Part shown: piece by piece, positions 23,501 through 31,156 of the stretch
Layout of the letters: the number at the start of each line of letters is the position of its first letter
Position numbering within the stretch: position 1 is the first letter of the stretch
Assembly (NCBI RefSeq): GCF_009720525.1
Contig: NZ_CP043930.1
Location: 1,488,001 to 1,552,000, forward strand
DNA: 64,000 bases
Direction of reading: 5' to 3'
DNA from: Gimesia benthica
GTDB lineage: Bacteria; Planctomycetota; Planctomycetia; Planctomycetales; Planctomycetaceae
The notes under the pieces: model-generated
Databases searched by the model: none
What the model was told of the DNA's origin: nothing
The model's input: only the letters and a program-made list of their open reading frames with translations
Made by a program: the position numbers and the translations under genes

Positions 23501-25728
23501 ATTCGAACCCGATCCGGATACTGCACACTATCCTTTTCAGCAAGGAATTCAGAAACGGCGATGTACTTCCCATTCGGAGAAACAGCAAAGGTCCCGTGTC
23601 TGCCAGGAACGGTAAACGCGGACTGGGGAATCGGTTCCCAGGTATCGGTGTGGTAACGCACCAGCTTGCGTTCGCCTTGCTTCTCTGCTTTCTCCAGGTA
23701 CAGAACTTCGTTCCCATCCTGGGAGACCCAGGGTTTGAGCCCCCAGTCAAAGGGTGCGCCAAACGATTTAATCGCTTTACGTTGCTCGGTATCGACAATC
23801 GAGACCCTGTTACCGTAGTGGGGAACCATCAGGAGATTCTTTTCAGGAATCAGGCAGATTCGACCGGAAATCCCGCCGGTTCCCAGGTTCGCTTTCGCCA
23901 GATGAACCGCGCGCCACCAGTAATACCATTCGAATCGCCGCAAGTCTTTCTCTGTGGATTCAGGATCAGGGATATAGCTGGCCAGCAACGATTTCAACTG
24001 ATTAATCTTGCCAGCGTCCCACAGAGAGTGTGCGTAATTCATCCCGGAAACGTATTCCCGGTAGCGAAGTTTTTCTTTCGCTTCTTCTGCCTGTTTTCGT
24101 AATTCCTCGGCCAGTTCGCGTTTTTTGTTAGCCTCTTTTTCGGCTGCTACCGCAACCGCTTCCGCAGCAACCGCCTGCTCGCGAACTTTCTGTTCTTTCT
24201 TCCGCGCGACAACTTCATCATCTACTTTTTGTTTCAGATGTCCGGCGAAGGCAGAAGTGACCACCACCAGCGTCATCAACAGCAGGGCAATGGCAACGGT
24301 CAGGGACGATAAGGTTTTATTCCGACGACTCCAGCGGGCAAATCGCTCGATGGGGGAAATACGACGGGCTTTGATCGGCTCATCTTCAATGAACCGTTCC
24401 AGGTCATCTGCCAGTTCCTGCGCCGTCTGGTAGCGGTGCGTCGGATCTCGGTCGATGGCTTTATGCACAATCGTTACCAGGTCCCGTGGAATTTCGGGAT
24501 TGAGTTTTTCCAGTCGCGGCGGCGCTTCGCTGCTGACCCGCTTGATCAGTTGATGCCGATCGGTGTCATCGAAGGCCGGCCGCATCGCCAGCATTTCATA
24601 CAACGTCAATCCCAGCGAATACAGGTCCCCTCGATGATCGGATCGCCCCTCGAACGCTTCCGGTGGCATGTACCGCAACGTCCCTAAAATATCTCCCGTA
24701 TGCGTGATGTTCTGCTGATCGTCGGTTTTAGCCAGACCAAAGTCGGTGATCCAGACCGTGCCCCGCAAATCCAACAATAGATTACTGGGCTTGATGTCCC
24801 GATGCTGGACTCCCTGATCGTGGGCATAAGCCAGCGCAGACGCGACCTGCACTCCGATACTCGCGACGCTTTGCCAGTAGTTCAGCTGCTTCTGCTGCAG
24901 TCGTGAGCCTGCCTCGGAAGACTGGCCCGGCAGCGACAGGGAACCAGACCGCCCGGTCGCATCACATGGTTGGTTCGGAACCGTTTCATCCAATGACGTC
25001 TGGGACGCTGCATCAGAGAACTGCTCCGTCGCTGCAAACGCCCCCTCCTCATCATCGACTGAGTCATTGGCAATAATCGTCGGGCTCAAACCATTGAGCA
25101 TCAGGGAACGAGCCATCCTGGAAGCCGAGACCGCTTCCCCAGTCGGTTGCCCCAATTCGATGACTGGCACAGAGTCGCTCAGTGACGCATCGTTCTGCAG
25201 TCGTTTGATTTCTTCGAGCACTTCGTCCAGGCCTAACCCCTGGATGAACTGCATCACGTAATACTGCAGACCGTCTTCTTCTCCTACTCCAAACACAGGC
25301 ACAATGTTGGTGTGGTGCAGTTTCGCCGCCGCTTTCGCCTCTCGGACAAACCGACGTTTCTGACTGGCATCCAGGAGCACCTGTTGCGGCAGCACTTTGA
25401 GTGCCACGTGTCGCCCCAGCGAAATCTGCTCGGCCTCGTAAACGACGCCCATCCCGCCCCGCCCCGCTTCGCGGATGATGCGATAATCTCCCAGCTGCTT
25501 TGGCTTCGCAGGGCTGCCGGCCGCCGGTGTGTCAGCGGATCCTTCGTCAAGTGGTGCCAGATTTTCCACCATCACCAGCGCCGAAATAAATTCCTGGATC
25601 TCCTCGGCTAGCTCCGGGTGCTTTGCCGTGTACTCGCTCACCGGCGGACGTTCGCCCCGCCGATAGCGTTCCACAAATTCCTCGGCCAGTTCGGCAATCA
25701 CTTGAGAATTAGAATTCACGTCGCGCAT
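20518..25728 (-). CDS. Giant Ser/Thr protein kinase with WD40 and TPR-like repeats
   Basis: A 1736-residue membrane kinase. The N-terminal 60 residues carry the planctomycete kinase leader (EEFVERYRRGERPPVSEY; HPELAEEIQEF). The kinase domain spans about 81-450: glycine loop GRGGMG, Lys111, HRD 309-311, DFG 329-331 and PPE in place of APE. A low-complexity insert of about 115 residues (165-280) interrupts it between the hinge and the catalytic loop. A juxtamembrane basic patch and one helix (474-496) follow, then a coiled coil (500-560), two WD40 arrays (about 640-1300, e.g. HSGGVTCLAFAADGKALVTG) and a helical TPR-like tail. Residues NKGGG are encoded by a G9 run at 21542-21550. It is downstream of TIGR03067 and ECF sigma genes on the same strand. 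Confidence 0.95.
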   Translation of the reverse strand: MRDVNSNSQVIAELAEEFVERYRRGERPPVSEYTAKHPELAEEIQEFISALVMVENLAPLDEGSADTPAAGSPAKPKQLGDYRIIREAGRGGMGVVYEAEQISLGRHVALKVLPQQVLLDASQKRRFVREAKAAAKLHHTNIVPVFGVGEEDGLQYYVMQFIQGLGLDEVLEEIKRLQNDASLSDSVPVIELGQPTGEAVSASRMARSLMLNGLSPTIIANDSVDDEEGAFAATEQFSDAASQTSLDETVPNQPCDATGRSGSLSLPGQSSEAGSRLQQKQLNYWQSVASIGVQVASALAYAHDQGVQHRDIKPSNLLLDLRGTVWITDFGLAKTDDQQNITHTGDILGTLRYMPPEAFEGRSDHRGDLYSLGLTLYEMLAMRPAFDDTDRHQLIKRVSSEAPPRLEKLNPEIPRDLVTIVHKAIDRDPTHRYQTAQELADDLERFIEDEPIKARRISPIERFARWSRRNKTLSSLTVAIALLLMTLVVVTSAFAGHLKQKVDDEVVARKKEQKVREQAVAAEAVAVAAEKEANKKRELAEELRKQAEEAKEKLRYREYVSGMNYAHSLWDAGKINQLKSLLASYIPDPESTEKDLRRFEWYYWWRAVHLAKANLGTGGISGRICLIPEKNLLMVPHYGNRVSIVDTEQRKAIKSFGAPFDWGLKPWVSQDGNEVLYLEKAEKQGERKLVRYHTDTWEPIPQSAFTVPGRHGTFAVSPNGKYIAVSEFLAEKDSVQYPDRVRIYSRDGELITELPPHVESQNDDVNMLCFSPDGNTLVVGYDKGLARARGFLDDPTKLDWKLVQGPTEWETLWFLRKAVDGMAYSPDGRLLATCGYDGLRLWDAETFEPIKPIHYVNMPALRSIAFSPSGKRMAACGVRDHNVYVWSIDSDENDQYFGQHPPIVIHGHDKTVIDIAFTSEDELWTAGAEGATRAWDLKRCQPFNTKRVASDSDQTGLFFHPGRPGLIFCWELREKTNAAGEKTFSAGNARLMSLDNLKVSLPWSPKGKERDKPRAARTVNGQWMVTWNPDDKKLQVQNLLTDEIVGEWDVDYIRSKKMDISLDGKTVAWAQPAENLGDGNWTSSKLTILSVAPGSQPETFQYWTDRGQIGWLKLSPDGTRLAIKGREETDLLDLTRSRPMKIRRLRNIGPDLCGAFSHDGSLLAVGSWNHVIRIHDGQTGEVIRNLNGHSGGVTCLAFAADGKALVTGSSDSTIRLWDPASGELRTTLKEHYDSVESVAISEDGRMIATHGKDHMVRLWQGARGADEILTDNWVGEYYNTKGTQKLRSVLYRESLQDFQRAVRFLPKKSSARHAALFRLAALQFHFGNFDEYRAICREMTAEYAESDDMQIMERTVKICLFSDLKQSPETLAVVSRFSKMISENMARKESQNKGGGFFAKWNYMAQGIAELRQGDYSAAMKSFHKSNNLIKQNEANKVVYGLMANNFFYLAIAAHHAGQTKDAADYYAKAIIKGRIDDSIRESMIENLIILNQVQREVEQLLPDNTRYLSFIERAGEFMNSGNYARAHEDLMAAWNNLPEGSDSRNKAGYQVAILMVQLGFTDDYPSFCQELIKDTENATNPFLLERTIKACAFADVELSEEMTAIMQRHIKYLADHKQQLSETFPLFQNSPHVPLNCGIAEYRMGRYAQADEFLKESQKVGSRTAYEIYKKWVIATSLYYRALVAKKDGRDAEARILFKRATFMRKSIPANGGRYTGSDWIVLLEAQREAEKLID

Positions 25729-25729
25729 G

Positions 25730-25739
25730 GAGAATTCTC
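25730..25739. promoter_or_regulatory. GAGAATTCTC palindrome at the kinase ribosome-binding position
   Basis: A perfect 10-bp palindrome ends one base before the kinase ATG (25728). It occupies the place of the Shine-Dalgarno sequence, and no better ribosome site is seen. It could pair between strands or be a regulator site that blocks initiation. Confidence 0.3.
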
Positions 25740-25754
25740 GCTTTCAAACCGATC

Positions 25755-25769
25755 TCAGGTACCGCCTGA
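25755..25769. promoter_or_regulatory. Palindrome TCAGGTACCGCCTGA, possible operator
   Basis: An imperfect palindrome 26 nt upstream of the kinase start. It differs by one base from the copy at 14454-14468, which lies 21 nt before another gene start. This is a candidate shared regulatory site. Confidence 0.35.
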
Positions 25770-25848
25770 ATTGACGGCCCTGAAATCTCAGACAGGAATG
25801 CGATGCGGGAAGATGCTGACTGCCCCACATCTCTCAATAACCGTATGA

Positions 25849-26310
25849 TTAATTCCGGATCCGTTTCCAGACTCGTAACTGGTTGCCGGAACCTTTGTTT
25901 GAAGTGAACTCAGTTGGAGCGGCCTGCCCCTCTGGTGGATGGCAAATCGTGAGTAGGTCGCCCTCACTTTTAGAGATATGCTGGCCCGTTTTACCTTCGT
26001 TTTTCCCCAGCGTAACTTTGGAGCTGACGATTCGATAACCGTCTTTCAGGGACAACACTTTATATGTTCCCTGACCGATGATTATATCGCCTTTGCGAGC
26101 CGTCCAGGTACCATTTTTCAGCTCCATTTGAATATTCTTCAGATCCTCTGCCGGGGCAGCAACACCGTCATCCACGAACTTGATGAGCTGCCAGTTGCCA
26201 TTAGTCTGCTGGTAGACTTTCTCGTCGATCCCCTGCTCGGCTGCGAACACCAGACCAGTCTGAACAATGTACAGACACAAAATCAGCGCGGACTTTTCAA
26301 GCTTCTGCAT
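25849..26310 (-). CDS. Exported TIGR03067 family protein
   Basis: A 153-residue protein. The ATG at 26310 has GGAG 7 nt upstream; the in-frame GTG two codons earlier overlaps that site. It has a signal peptide (about 1-23) and then a lipocalin-like beta domain with the family features 'GNWQLIKFVDDGVAAPAEDL', 'GTWTARKGDIIIGQGTYKV' and 'GDLLTICHPPEGQAAPTEF'. TIGR03067 proteins are abundant in planctomycetes and of unknown function; the last segment, with its Pro-Thr-Glu-Phe, is the typical signature. It lies between an ECF sigma gene (55 bp upstream) and the giant kinase gene (120 bp downstream), all on one strand, so it may be an exported product of the same regulon. Confidence 0.88.
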   Translation of the reverse strand: MQKLEKSALILCLYIVQTGLVFAAEQGIDEKVYQQTNGNWQLIKFVDDGVAAPAEDLKNIQMELKNGTWTARKGDIIIGQGTYKVLSLKDGYRIVSSKVTLGKNEGKTGQHISKSEGDLLTICHPPEGQAAPTEFTSNKGSGNQLRVWKRIRN

Positions 26311-26364
26311 GATCACTCTCCCCTAGATTGGATTTAGAACCGGGGCGAAACATGCCCCTCGAAG

Positions 26365-26997
26365 TTAATCAGAGAACTCTGGAAACTGCGATAGAATTGA
26401 TTTCAGTCGGGTGATGGCTCGAACGTAACGGCTGCTGGCTCCCGTTTTACTGAGCCCCAGTACAGACGCTGCTTCGTTCCCACTCAACTGTTCAAAGTGT
26501 CTCAAGGCAATAATCTCGCGGTCGACCGGATCCATGCCATTCAGGGCTTCCTGAAGTTTGATCCGCATTTCCGCTTTGATCGCCGCCTCCGATGGAGACG
26601 TCAGCTGCCCCAGCAGATGTGCTGCCAGTGACATCGAGTTCGCTTCGGGTAAAGCTCCTCGATAGATGGAAACCTCACGGTCGGCGTCCCGCAGTTGAGT
26701 GCCCAGATGACGACGGTGAATTTCAGTCAGTTTCAAGCCCGTCATATGCCTCAACCAGAGATAAAAGGGCACAGCCGGGTTATCCATGTAGTCCGTAAGT
26801 TTATTAAAAATATAAAGATAGGATTCCTGGAGTACATCGGATTCGTCAATGCGTCCCTGCAACCGCGGACTCATCCGCAGGCGCACCATCCGCTTGAGAC
26901 GCTCGCGATGCTGTGAAAAGAGTTGATCCACAGCGGCGTCATCCCCCTCGGATGCCCGTTGCAACAGGTCATTGATTTCGCTTGATTCTTCAGTCAT
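26365..26997 (-). CDS. ECF sigma-70 family RNA polymerase sigma factor
   Basis: A 210-residue ECF sigma factor with region 2 (about residues 18-90; LKRMVRLRMSPRLQGRIDESDVLQESY) and region 4 (about 145-205; EALNGMDPVDREIIALRHFEQLSGNEAASVLGLSKTGASSRYVRAITRLK). The ATG at 26997 has GGGA upstream; an ATG at 27009 would add four residues and has none. The 'RIDESDVLQE' motif is characteristic of the planctomycete kinase-linked ECF groups. No anti-sigma gene is nearby; the giant kinase two genes downstream is the likely partner, controlling the factor by phosphorylation rather than by a classical anti-sigma factor. That control is inference. Confidence 0.92.
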   Translation of the reverse strand: MTEESSEINDLLQRASEGDDAAVDQLFSQHRERLKRMVRLRMSPRLQGRIDESDVLQESYLYIFNKLTDYMDNPAVPFYLWLRHMTGLKLTEIHRRHLGTQLRDADREVSIYRGALPEANSMSLAAHLLGQLTSPSEAAIKAEMRIKLQEALNGMDPVDREIIALRHFEQLSGNEAASVLGLSKTGASSRYVRAITRLKSILSQFPEFSD

Positions 26998-27265
26998 TTG
27001 TGTTCCCATACTAATTTACATGCGCTGAAAGTCAGGGAGTACGCAAAAAAATCAGAAAAAAATCAATGCGGGTTTAATTTTCTCCACAGATGTCCTTTCG
27101 CCTCGCGAGAGCAACAGTAAACCAGTTGACAAAAAACCTATCGCCTCAGACTTCATTTTCCTTTCTATAAACAGGGACGACCTCACAGGTTCGTCTGATG
27201 GATGAGACCAATTAGAGGCCCCCTGTCTGATATCAATAACGTCGCTGTAAACTTTCAGACCCCCT

Positions 27266-27538
27266 TCACTTTAAAGGCGTTTTTTTCTCTGTGATCGCAG
27301 GAGTCTGAGTTACCATCTCGGCATTGAGCTGAATAAAACTCTGCCACTGCTCCGGGACATCATCTTCAAAAAAGATCGCATCCACGGGGCATTCCGCCTG
27401 GCACGCGTAGCAGTCAATGCACTCTTCCGGATCGATGTAGAGCATCTGCTCCCCCTCGTGAAAGCAGTCGCAGGGGCAAACGAGAACGCAGCTTGTGTCT
27501 TTGCATCCCACACAGGGAGCGGTCACAACGAACGCCAT
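27266..27538 (-). CDS. fdxA: Ferredoxin (FdxA-like, 7Fe or 8Fe type)
   Basis: A 90-residue soluble electron carrier. The ATG at 27538 follows AAGGA at 6 nt and gives the family start MAFVVTAPC; a longer start 5 codons upstream overlaps the ribosome site. Cysteines at 9, 12, 17, 21, 23 and 25 and a second set at 40, 43, 46 and 50 (CIDCYACQAECPVDAI) match FdxA-type ferredoxins with a [3Fe-4S] and a [4Fe-4S] cluster. DPEECIDCYACQAECP is very close to the family sequence. Redox partner unknown. It is divergent from the sigma-kinase fusion gene, with 153 bp between the two starts. Confidence 0.9.
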   Translation of the reverse strand: MAFVVTAPCVGCKDTSCVLVCPCDCFHEGEQMLYIDPEECIDCYACQAECPVDAIFFEDDVPEQWQSFIQLNAEMVTQTPAITEKKTPLK

Positions 27539-27691
27539 TTCAGTTCCTTTCAAAATAAAATTTCGAACTTAGAGATACAGTCAGGAGTCTCTCCTCTGGG
27601 GGTGCATCCGATTTACCGGTAAGATTGGTCAAAGAATCTGCCAGAATTTCAAAATTTTTTCCCATGTCCCCCTGCAACGAATCTGAACAGA

Positions 27692-29083
27692 GTGAAGGCG
27701 TATTCCAGAGTGTCGAAATTGAATTCACAACAACTGCTGGAGATGTATCAGGCAGGCGAGAACGAAGCAGCGACGGTCCTGTTTGACCGTTACGTCGCAC
27801 GTCTCATCGCCCTGGCGCGGAGCCGTATCGGGGCCAGGCTCCGTCGTCGAATCGATCCCGAGGATGTCATGCAGTCCGCTTATCGCAGTTTTTTCGTGCA
27901 TGCCCGGGTCGGAGAGTACCAGTTGCAAAAGACGGGGGACCTCTGGCGTCTGCTGGCAGGCATCACACTGAATAAGCTCTACGGTCAGATTGAAAAGCAC
28001 ACGGCGGGAAAGAGAAGTATTGATCGTGAAGCACCTCCAGACGCCATTCTCGCGACTGCAACCGTTCCCGAACCTTCGCCATCAGAGGTCGTCGCGATCA
28101 TTGAAGACTTAAGCCTGTTCATCCAGGACCTGCCTCCGGAAGAACGACTCGTCCTCACGGCCAGCCTCCAGGGGCAGGAGAATGCAGAGATCAGCAGCAC
28201 CATCGGGAAATCAGAGAGAACCGTCCGGCGTCTGCTGGCAAATGCCCGCAATAAGCTGGAACAACGCTTGTTGCATCACAACACGCCCGAGGCTGACTCT
28301 CAGCCCCCCGCAGAGGAATACGCTGCCCCCTTGCGCTATGAGAATTACGTGCTCGAACAGTTACTCGGTTCAGGTGGCATGGGCAAGGTATTTCGCGCCA
28401 GAGTGAAAGGCACACAACAGAAAGTCGCCATCAAGGCACTGCATAAAAAACGCCAGTCCGACAGGCGTGCCGTCTCGCAGTTCGTCAAAGAGGCACAGGT
28501 TCTCACGAAGTTACAGCACCCGCATCTCGTACGCGTCGAAGGCCTGGGACGATTCCCCCACGGGGGCTACTTCATGGTGATGGACTTTATTGACGGCGTC
28601 GATTTGCAGTCGCAACTGGAAACCGGCCCTTTTACCACCCCAGAAGCGGTCAGCATCATTCTTCACGTCGCAGACGCCATCGGTTATGCACACGACCAGG
28701 ACATCATTCATTGTGACCTCAAACCGGCGAACATCCTGCGTGATCAACGGGGCAACATTCGAGTAACGGATTTCGGCTTCGCCTATCTGATTGCAGGCAG
28801 CGCCACACCAGTCAACAGCATCGGCGGAACCGCAGGATATCTCGCCCCGGAAATCCTCAATCGCCAGAGTCTGCCCGCACCCACAACCGACATATTCAGC
28901 CTGGGTGTGTTGCTCTGGACTCTGATCACCGGCACGCTACCCGTATCCCCGTTCAAACTGACCGGAGTGAAGCAGCAACAGACCCCCGTAGCCCGAATCG
29001 TCAAACGCTGTCTCTCCCCAACGCCTCAAAACCGCTTTCAGACAATCAGCGAACTGCAACAGGCACTGCTGACACTTCAATAA
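27692..29083 (+). CDS. Single-chain ECF sigma factor-Ser/Thr kinase fusion
   Basis: A 463-residue cytoplasmic protein joining two regulatory domains. The sigma part has region 2 (about residues 24-95; RRRIDPEDVMQSAYRSFFVH) and region 4 (about 140-195; LPPEERLVLTASLQG; SERTVRRLLANARNKLEQRL). A short acidic linker leads to a complete kinase domain (217-463): GSGGMG 226-231, VAIK with Lys248, Glu267, HCD 340-342 in place of HRD, DFG 360-362 and APE 385-387. All catalytic residues except the arginine of HRD are kept, so it is probably an active non-RD kinase. There is no membrane helix. Start choice is uncertain: GTG at 27692 or 27710 or TTG at 27719, none with a strong ribosome site. Confidence 0.9.
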   Translation: MKAYSRVSKLNSQQLLEMYQAGENEAATVLFDRYVARLIALARSRIGARLRRRIDPEDVMQSAYRSFFVHARVGEYQLQKTGDLWRLLAGITLNKLYGQIEKHTAGKRSIDREAPPDAILATATVPEPSPSEVVAIIEDLSLFIQDLPPEERLVLTASLQGQENAEISSTIGKSERTVRRLLANARNKLEQRLLHHNTPEADSQPPAEEYAAPLRYENYVLEQLLGSGGMGKVFRARVKGTQQKVAIKALHKKRQSDRRAVSQFVKEAQVLTKLQHPHLVRVEGLGRFPHGGYFMVMDFIDGVDLQSQLETGPFTTPEAVSIILHVADAIGYAHDQDIIHCDLKPANILRDQRGNIRVTDFGFAYLIAGSATPVNSIGGTAGYLAPEILNRQSLPAPTTDIFSLGVLLWTLITGTLPVSPFKLTGVKQQQTPVARIVKRCLSPTPQNRFQTISELQQALLTLQ

Positions 29084-29166
29084 GCATTAAGATTGACCGG
29101 AGCTTTCTCCTGCGATTGATTGCAGAAGACAAAAAGATCTCCTGCTCCGCCTGAAACTGGATCACC

Positions 29167-29697
29167 TCAGTCCCGCTCGCTGAGTGCTGCGACAAAGGCT
29201 TCCACCGTAGGTTCGGGACCTTCACCAAAGTTCATATGACGCTGTTTGTCCCATCCCGCCAGCACGGTCCGGGGACCGTCAGGCAGGGAGACGCTTTTTT
29301 CCAGTGTATAATAATGGGCCGTCACCTGATCCGGATCGGGGGGCGGGTCCGCAGCCAGATCGATGGTCACCAGCACGGCCATCATGTACGCTTCCGCGGC
29401 TTCCTGAGGTTCCGGCATCTCAATCACCACGCAGGGATAGTCATTCAAGCGGAGCGGATGCAATTTGATTTCCGCAGCGTCAAACCCCGCCTCACGTCCA
29501 CACTGCTCGACCACATCCTTCAGTAAAGCCTCCATAAAGGAATCGGCATCGGGCGAAGCTGCGATCGCCAGCAACTGCAGCGGTTCCGCCAGCGCAATCT
29601 GTCGCAAGGCATAATGCGCAAACACATAGTGCGGCGAGGGCCCTTCATCGTCGGGCGTCGGTTCCGGTTCGCGTTTCAGAAAATCAAACAGTCCCAT
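29167..29697 (-). CDS. Hypothetical cytoplasmic protein
   Basis: A 176-residue protein that I do not recognise. The ATG at 29697 with a GGGGGAAA site is preferred over an upstream start at 29721. The N-terminus MGLFDFLKREPEPTPDDEGP is typical of small bacterial proteins with a disordered leader. The body contains helices (QIALAEPLQLLAIAASP; SFMEALLKDVVEQCGREAG) followed by beta strands (YPCVVIEMPEP; AYMMAVLVTIDL) and a conserved-looking LPDGPRTVLAGWDKQRHMNFG. No export signal. Convergent with the sigma-kinase fusion gene (83 bp gap), with no functional clue from neighbours. Confidence 0.7.
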   Translation of the reverse strand: MGLFDFLKREPEPTPDDEGPSPHYVFAHYALRQIALAEPLQLLAIAASPDADSFMEALLKDVVEQCGREAGFDAAEIKLHPLRLNDYPCVVIEMPEPQEAAEAYMMAVLVTIDLAADPPPDPDQVTAHYYTLEKSVSLPDGPRTVLAGWDKQRHMNFGEGPEPTVEAFVAALSERD

Positions 29698-29805
29698 CGA
29701 GTTTCCCCCTGGCACGCTCATTAAGAATGCGTTCTACCGACACAGAATGTCTTCGATATCTCTCCCCTGAGTCGGCCTGCCAGGCCAACCGGATTCAGCG
29801 CCTGG

Positions 29806-29833
29806 TTGACACTATACAAAACAATGCTAGTGT
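29806..29833 (+). promoter_or_regulatory. Extended -10 promoter for the DUF4177-like gene
   Basis: A perfect TTGACA (29806-29811) is followed 16 nt later by TAGTGT, preceded by TGC as in extended -10 elements. The -10 box itself is weak. Start would be about 29840, giving a leader of about 65 nt with an AGGAG ribosome site before the ATG at 29907. Confidence 0.5.
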
Positions 29834-29906
29834 AAGACAGAAAGAAATTCCGTATTTTGTCCTTCACTCACGATCAGCATTCACTTTGTTTTCAGGAGAT
29901 ATTCCC

Positions 29907-30206
29907 ATGACATCTCACCGCATCCTGTTCACAGCAGTTGCACTCATCATCTGCGCTGCGATGCTCATTTCGCAAACTCCTCCCCCAGTCGCACAGGCAG
30001 CGGCTGTGAAATCCGCACCAGCCTGGGAATACAAAATCGCGGATGCCAGCGTGAAATTAGGGGAGTTGGAAACAACCGGCGAGATCACGAATGCACGCAT
30101 CAAAGCCGCGCTCGAACAGTTCTTAAACCAACAGGGAGCCAACGGCTGGGAACTCGTCGCGTACTCGGGAACAATGGCGATCTATAAGCGTGCTGTCAGA
30201 AATTAA
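29907..30206 (+). CDS. Exported DUF4177-like small protein
   Basis: A 99-residue protein. AGGAG lies 8 nt before the ATG at 29907. A signal peptide or membrane anchor (about residues 5-30) is followed by a DUF4177-like module: WEYKIADASVKLGELETTGE, a helix (RIKAALEQFLNQQG) and the characteristic GANGWELVAYSGTMAIYKR. The family is small and its function is unknown. It has its own candidate promoter, and the next gene follows after 98 bp. Confidence 0.8.
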   Translation: MTSHRILFTAVALIICAAMLISQTPPPVAQAAAVKSAPAWEYKIADASVKLGELETTGEITNARIKAALEQFLNQQGANGWELVAYSGTMAIYKRAVRN

Positions 30207-30304
30207 CTGAGCAAGCTCGGAACGGGAAAGTTAACCGAAACCTTTTACGAGTCCCGACATTCTCTCATCCAAGCTCATATTCTTATCAAAAAGGTTCAAC
30301 CTCA

Positions 30305-30685
30305 GTGCAAAAAGTTCGTACTCAACTCAAAGAACACCTTGTTCCCGAGTTACGTAATCTGGGCTTCAAAGGTTCTTTCCCTCACTTCAGACGAATTCGT
30401 GAACAACGAATTCACCTGCTGACTTTCCAGTTCGACAAATATGGCACTGGTCGTTTCGTAATTGAGCTTGCAGTAGCTCCCCGAGGTCCTTTCACAACGT
30501 CCTGGGGTAAGGAAATCGCAGAGGGCAAACTGACGGTCCATGATTTGAATGAACGTCAGAGGCTGGGCGCAATAGAGGGTGGCGATCAATGGTTTTCGAT
30601 TGAACCACACATCAGTGAAACAGTAGATGAGATATTAGAACTGTTACAGACCAAGGGACAAAAGTTTCTGGATTCAAAAAATTGA
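30305..30685 (+). CDS. DUF4304-like protein
   Basis: A 126-residue protein starting at GTG (AAGG about 10 nt upstream). The layout matches DUF4304: an N-terminal helix ('LKEHLVPELRNLGFKGSFPHFRR'), beta strands ('IHLLTFQFDKYGTGRFVIELAVAP'), and a C-terminal helix ('SETVDEILELLQTKG'). Members are common in clusters of immunity-like or stress genes, but the function is unknown. It is soluble, with no signal. The next gene downstream is 83 bp away. Confidence 0.75.
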   Translation: MQKVRTQLKEHLVPELRNLGFKGSFPHFRRIREQRIHLLTFQFDKYGTGRFVIELAVAPRGPFTTSWGKEIAEGKLTVHDLNERQRLGAIEGGDQWFSIEPHISETVDEILELLQTKGQKFLDSKN

Positions 30686-30768
30686 GTTTCCGGATAACCT
30701 CAGGGAGAATTAAAGCAACTATTTATCCGGCATTTTGAAATGCTTTAGTTCCATGAAAGGCTTGCAAT

Positions 30769-31113
30769 ATGAAATCATTCTGCCACCGTTTGGAATATTT
30801 TGAAGCGCCGGAAAAATTGGTTCATACAGCAGCGAAATCATGGTGGCAGGATAACGGCTTTATTGTTCAATCTCCCGAGTGTTCCAGCGTAATTGCCAGT
30901 TATCGAGGTAGGGGATTCGGAATTACAGACAAGGCGACCAAACGGATAATGCAGGTGATTCTGCAACCGATTGGTAATGGAACTGCAGTGTCAGTCTACC
31001 ACCACACCAGCCGGATCCTCTTCATTACCGGAGTCATGTTTGGCAATATCCTGGATCGGGAAACAGACAGTTTCCTGCAATCAATTCATGAATATGTTGC
31101 CGCAAACAAATAG
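30769..31113 (+). CDS. Hypothetical small protein
   Basis: A 114-residue protein. AAAGG lies about 10 nt before the ATG. It has an alpha/beta look: KLVHTAAKSWWQDNGFIVQS, SSVIASYRGRGFGITDKATK, QVILQPIGNGTAVSVYHHTS and a hydrophobic stretch (ILFITGVMFGNIL) that may lie in a groove or membrane. I do not recognise the family; it resembles small lipid-binding or SRPBCC-like folds only in outline. The gene ends just before a hairpin that separates it from the convergent gene at 31157. Confidence 0.6.
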   Translation: MKSFCHRLEYFEAPEKLVHTAAKSWWQDNGFIVQSPECSSVIASYRGRGFGITDKATKRIMQVILQPIGNGTAVSVYHHTSRILFITGVMFGNILDRETDSFLQSIHEYVAANK

Positions 31114-31126
31114 AAAATAATAATTT

Positions 31127-31143
31127 AAGGACATCAGGTCCTT
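31127..31143. terminator. Bidirectional hairpin between convergent genes
   Basis: AAGGAC-ATCAG-GTCCTT is a perfect 6-bp stem with a 5-nt loop, flanked by AT-rich sequence on both sides. It sits in the 43-bp gap between the stop codons at 31113 (plus) and 31157 (minus), so it probably ends both transcripts. Confidence 0.6.
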
Positions 31144-31156
31144 TGAATAATTCGTC

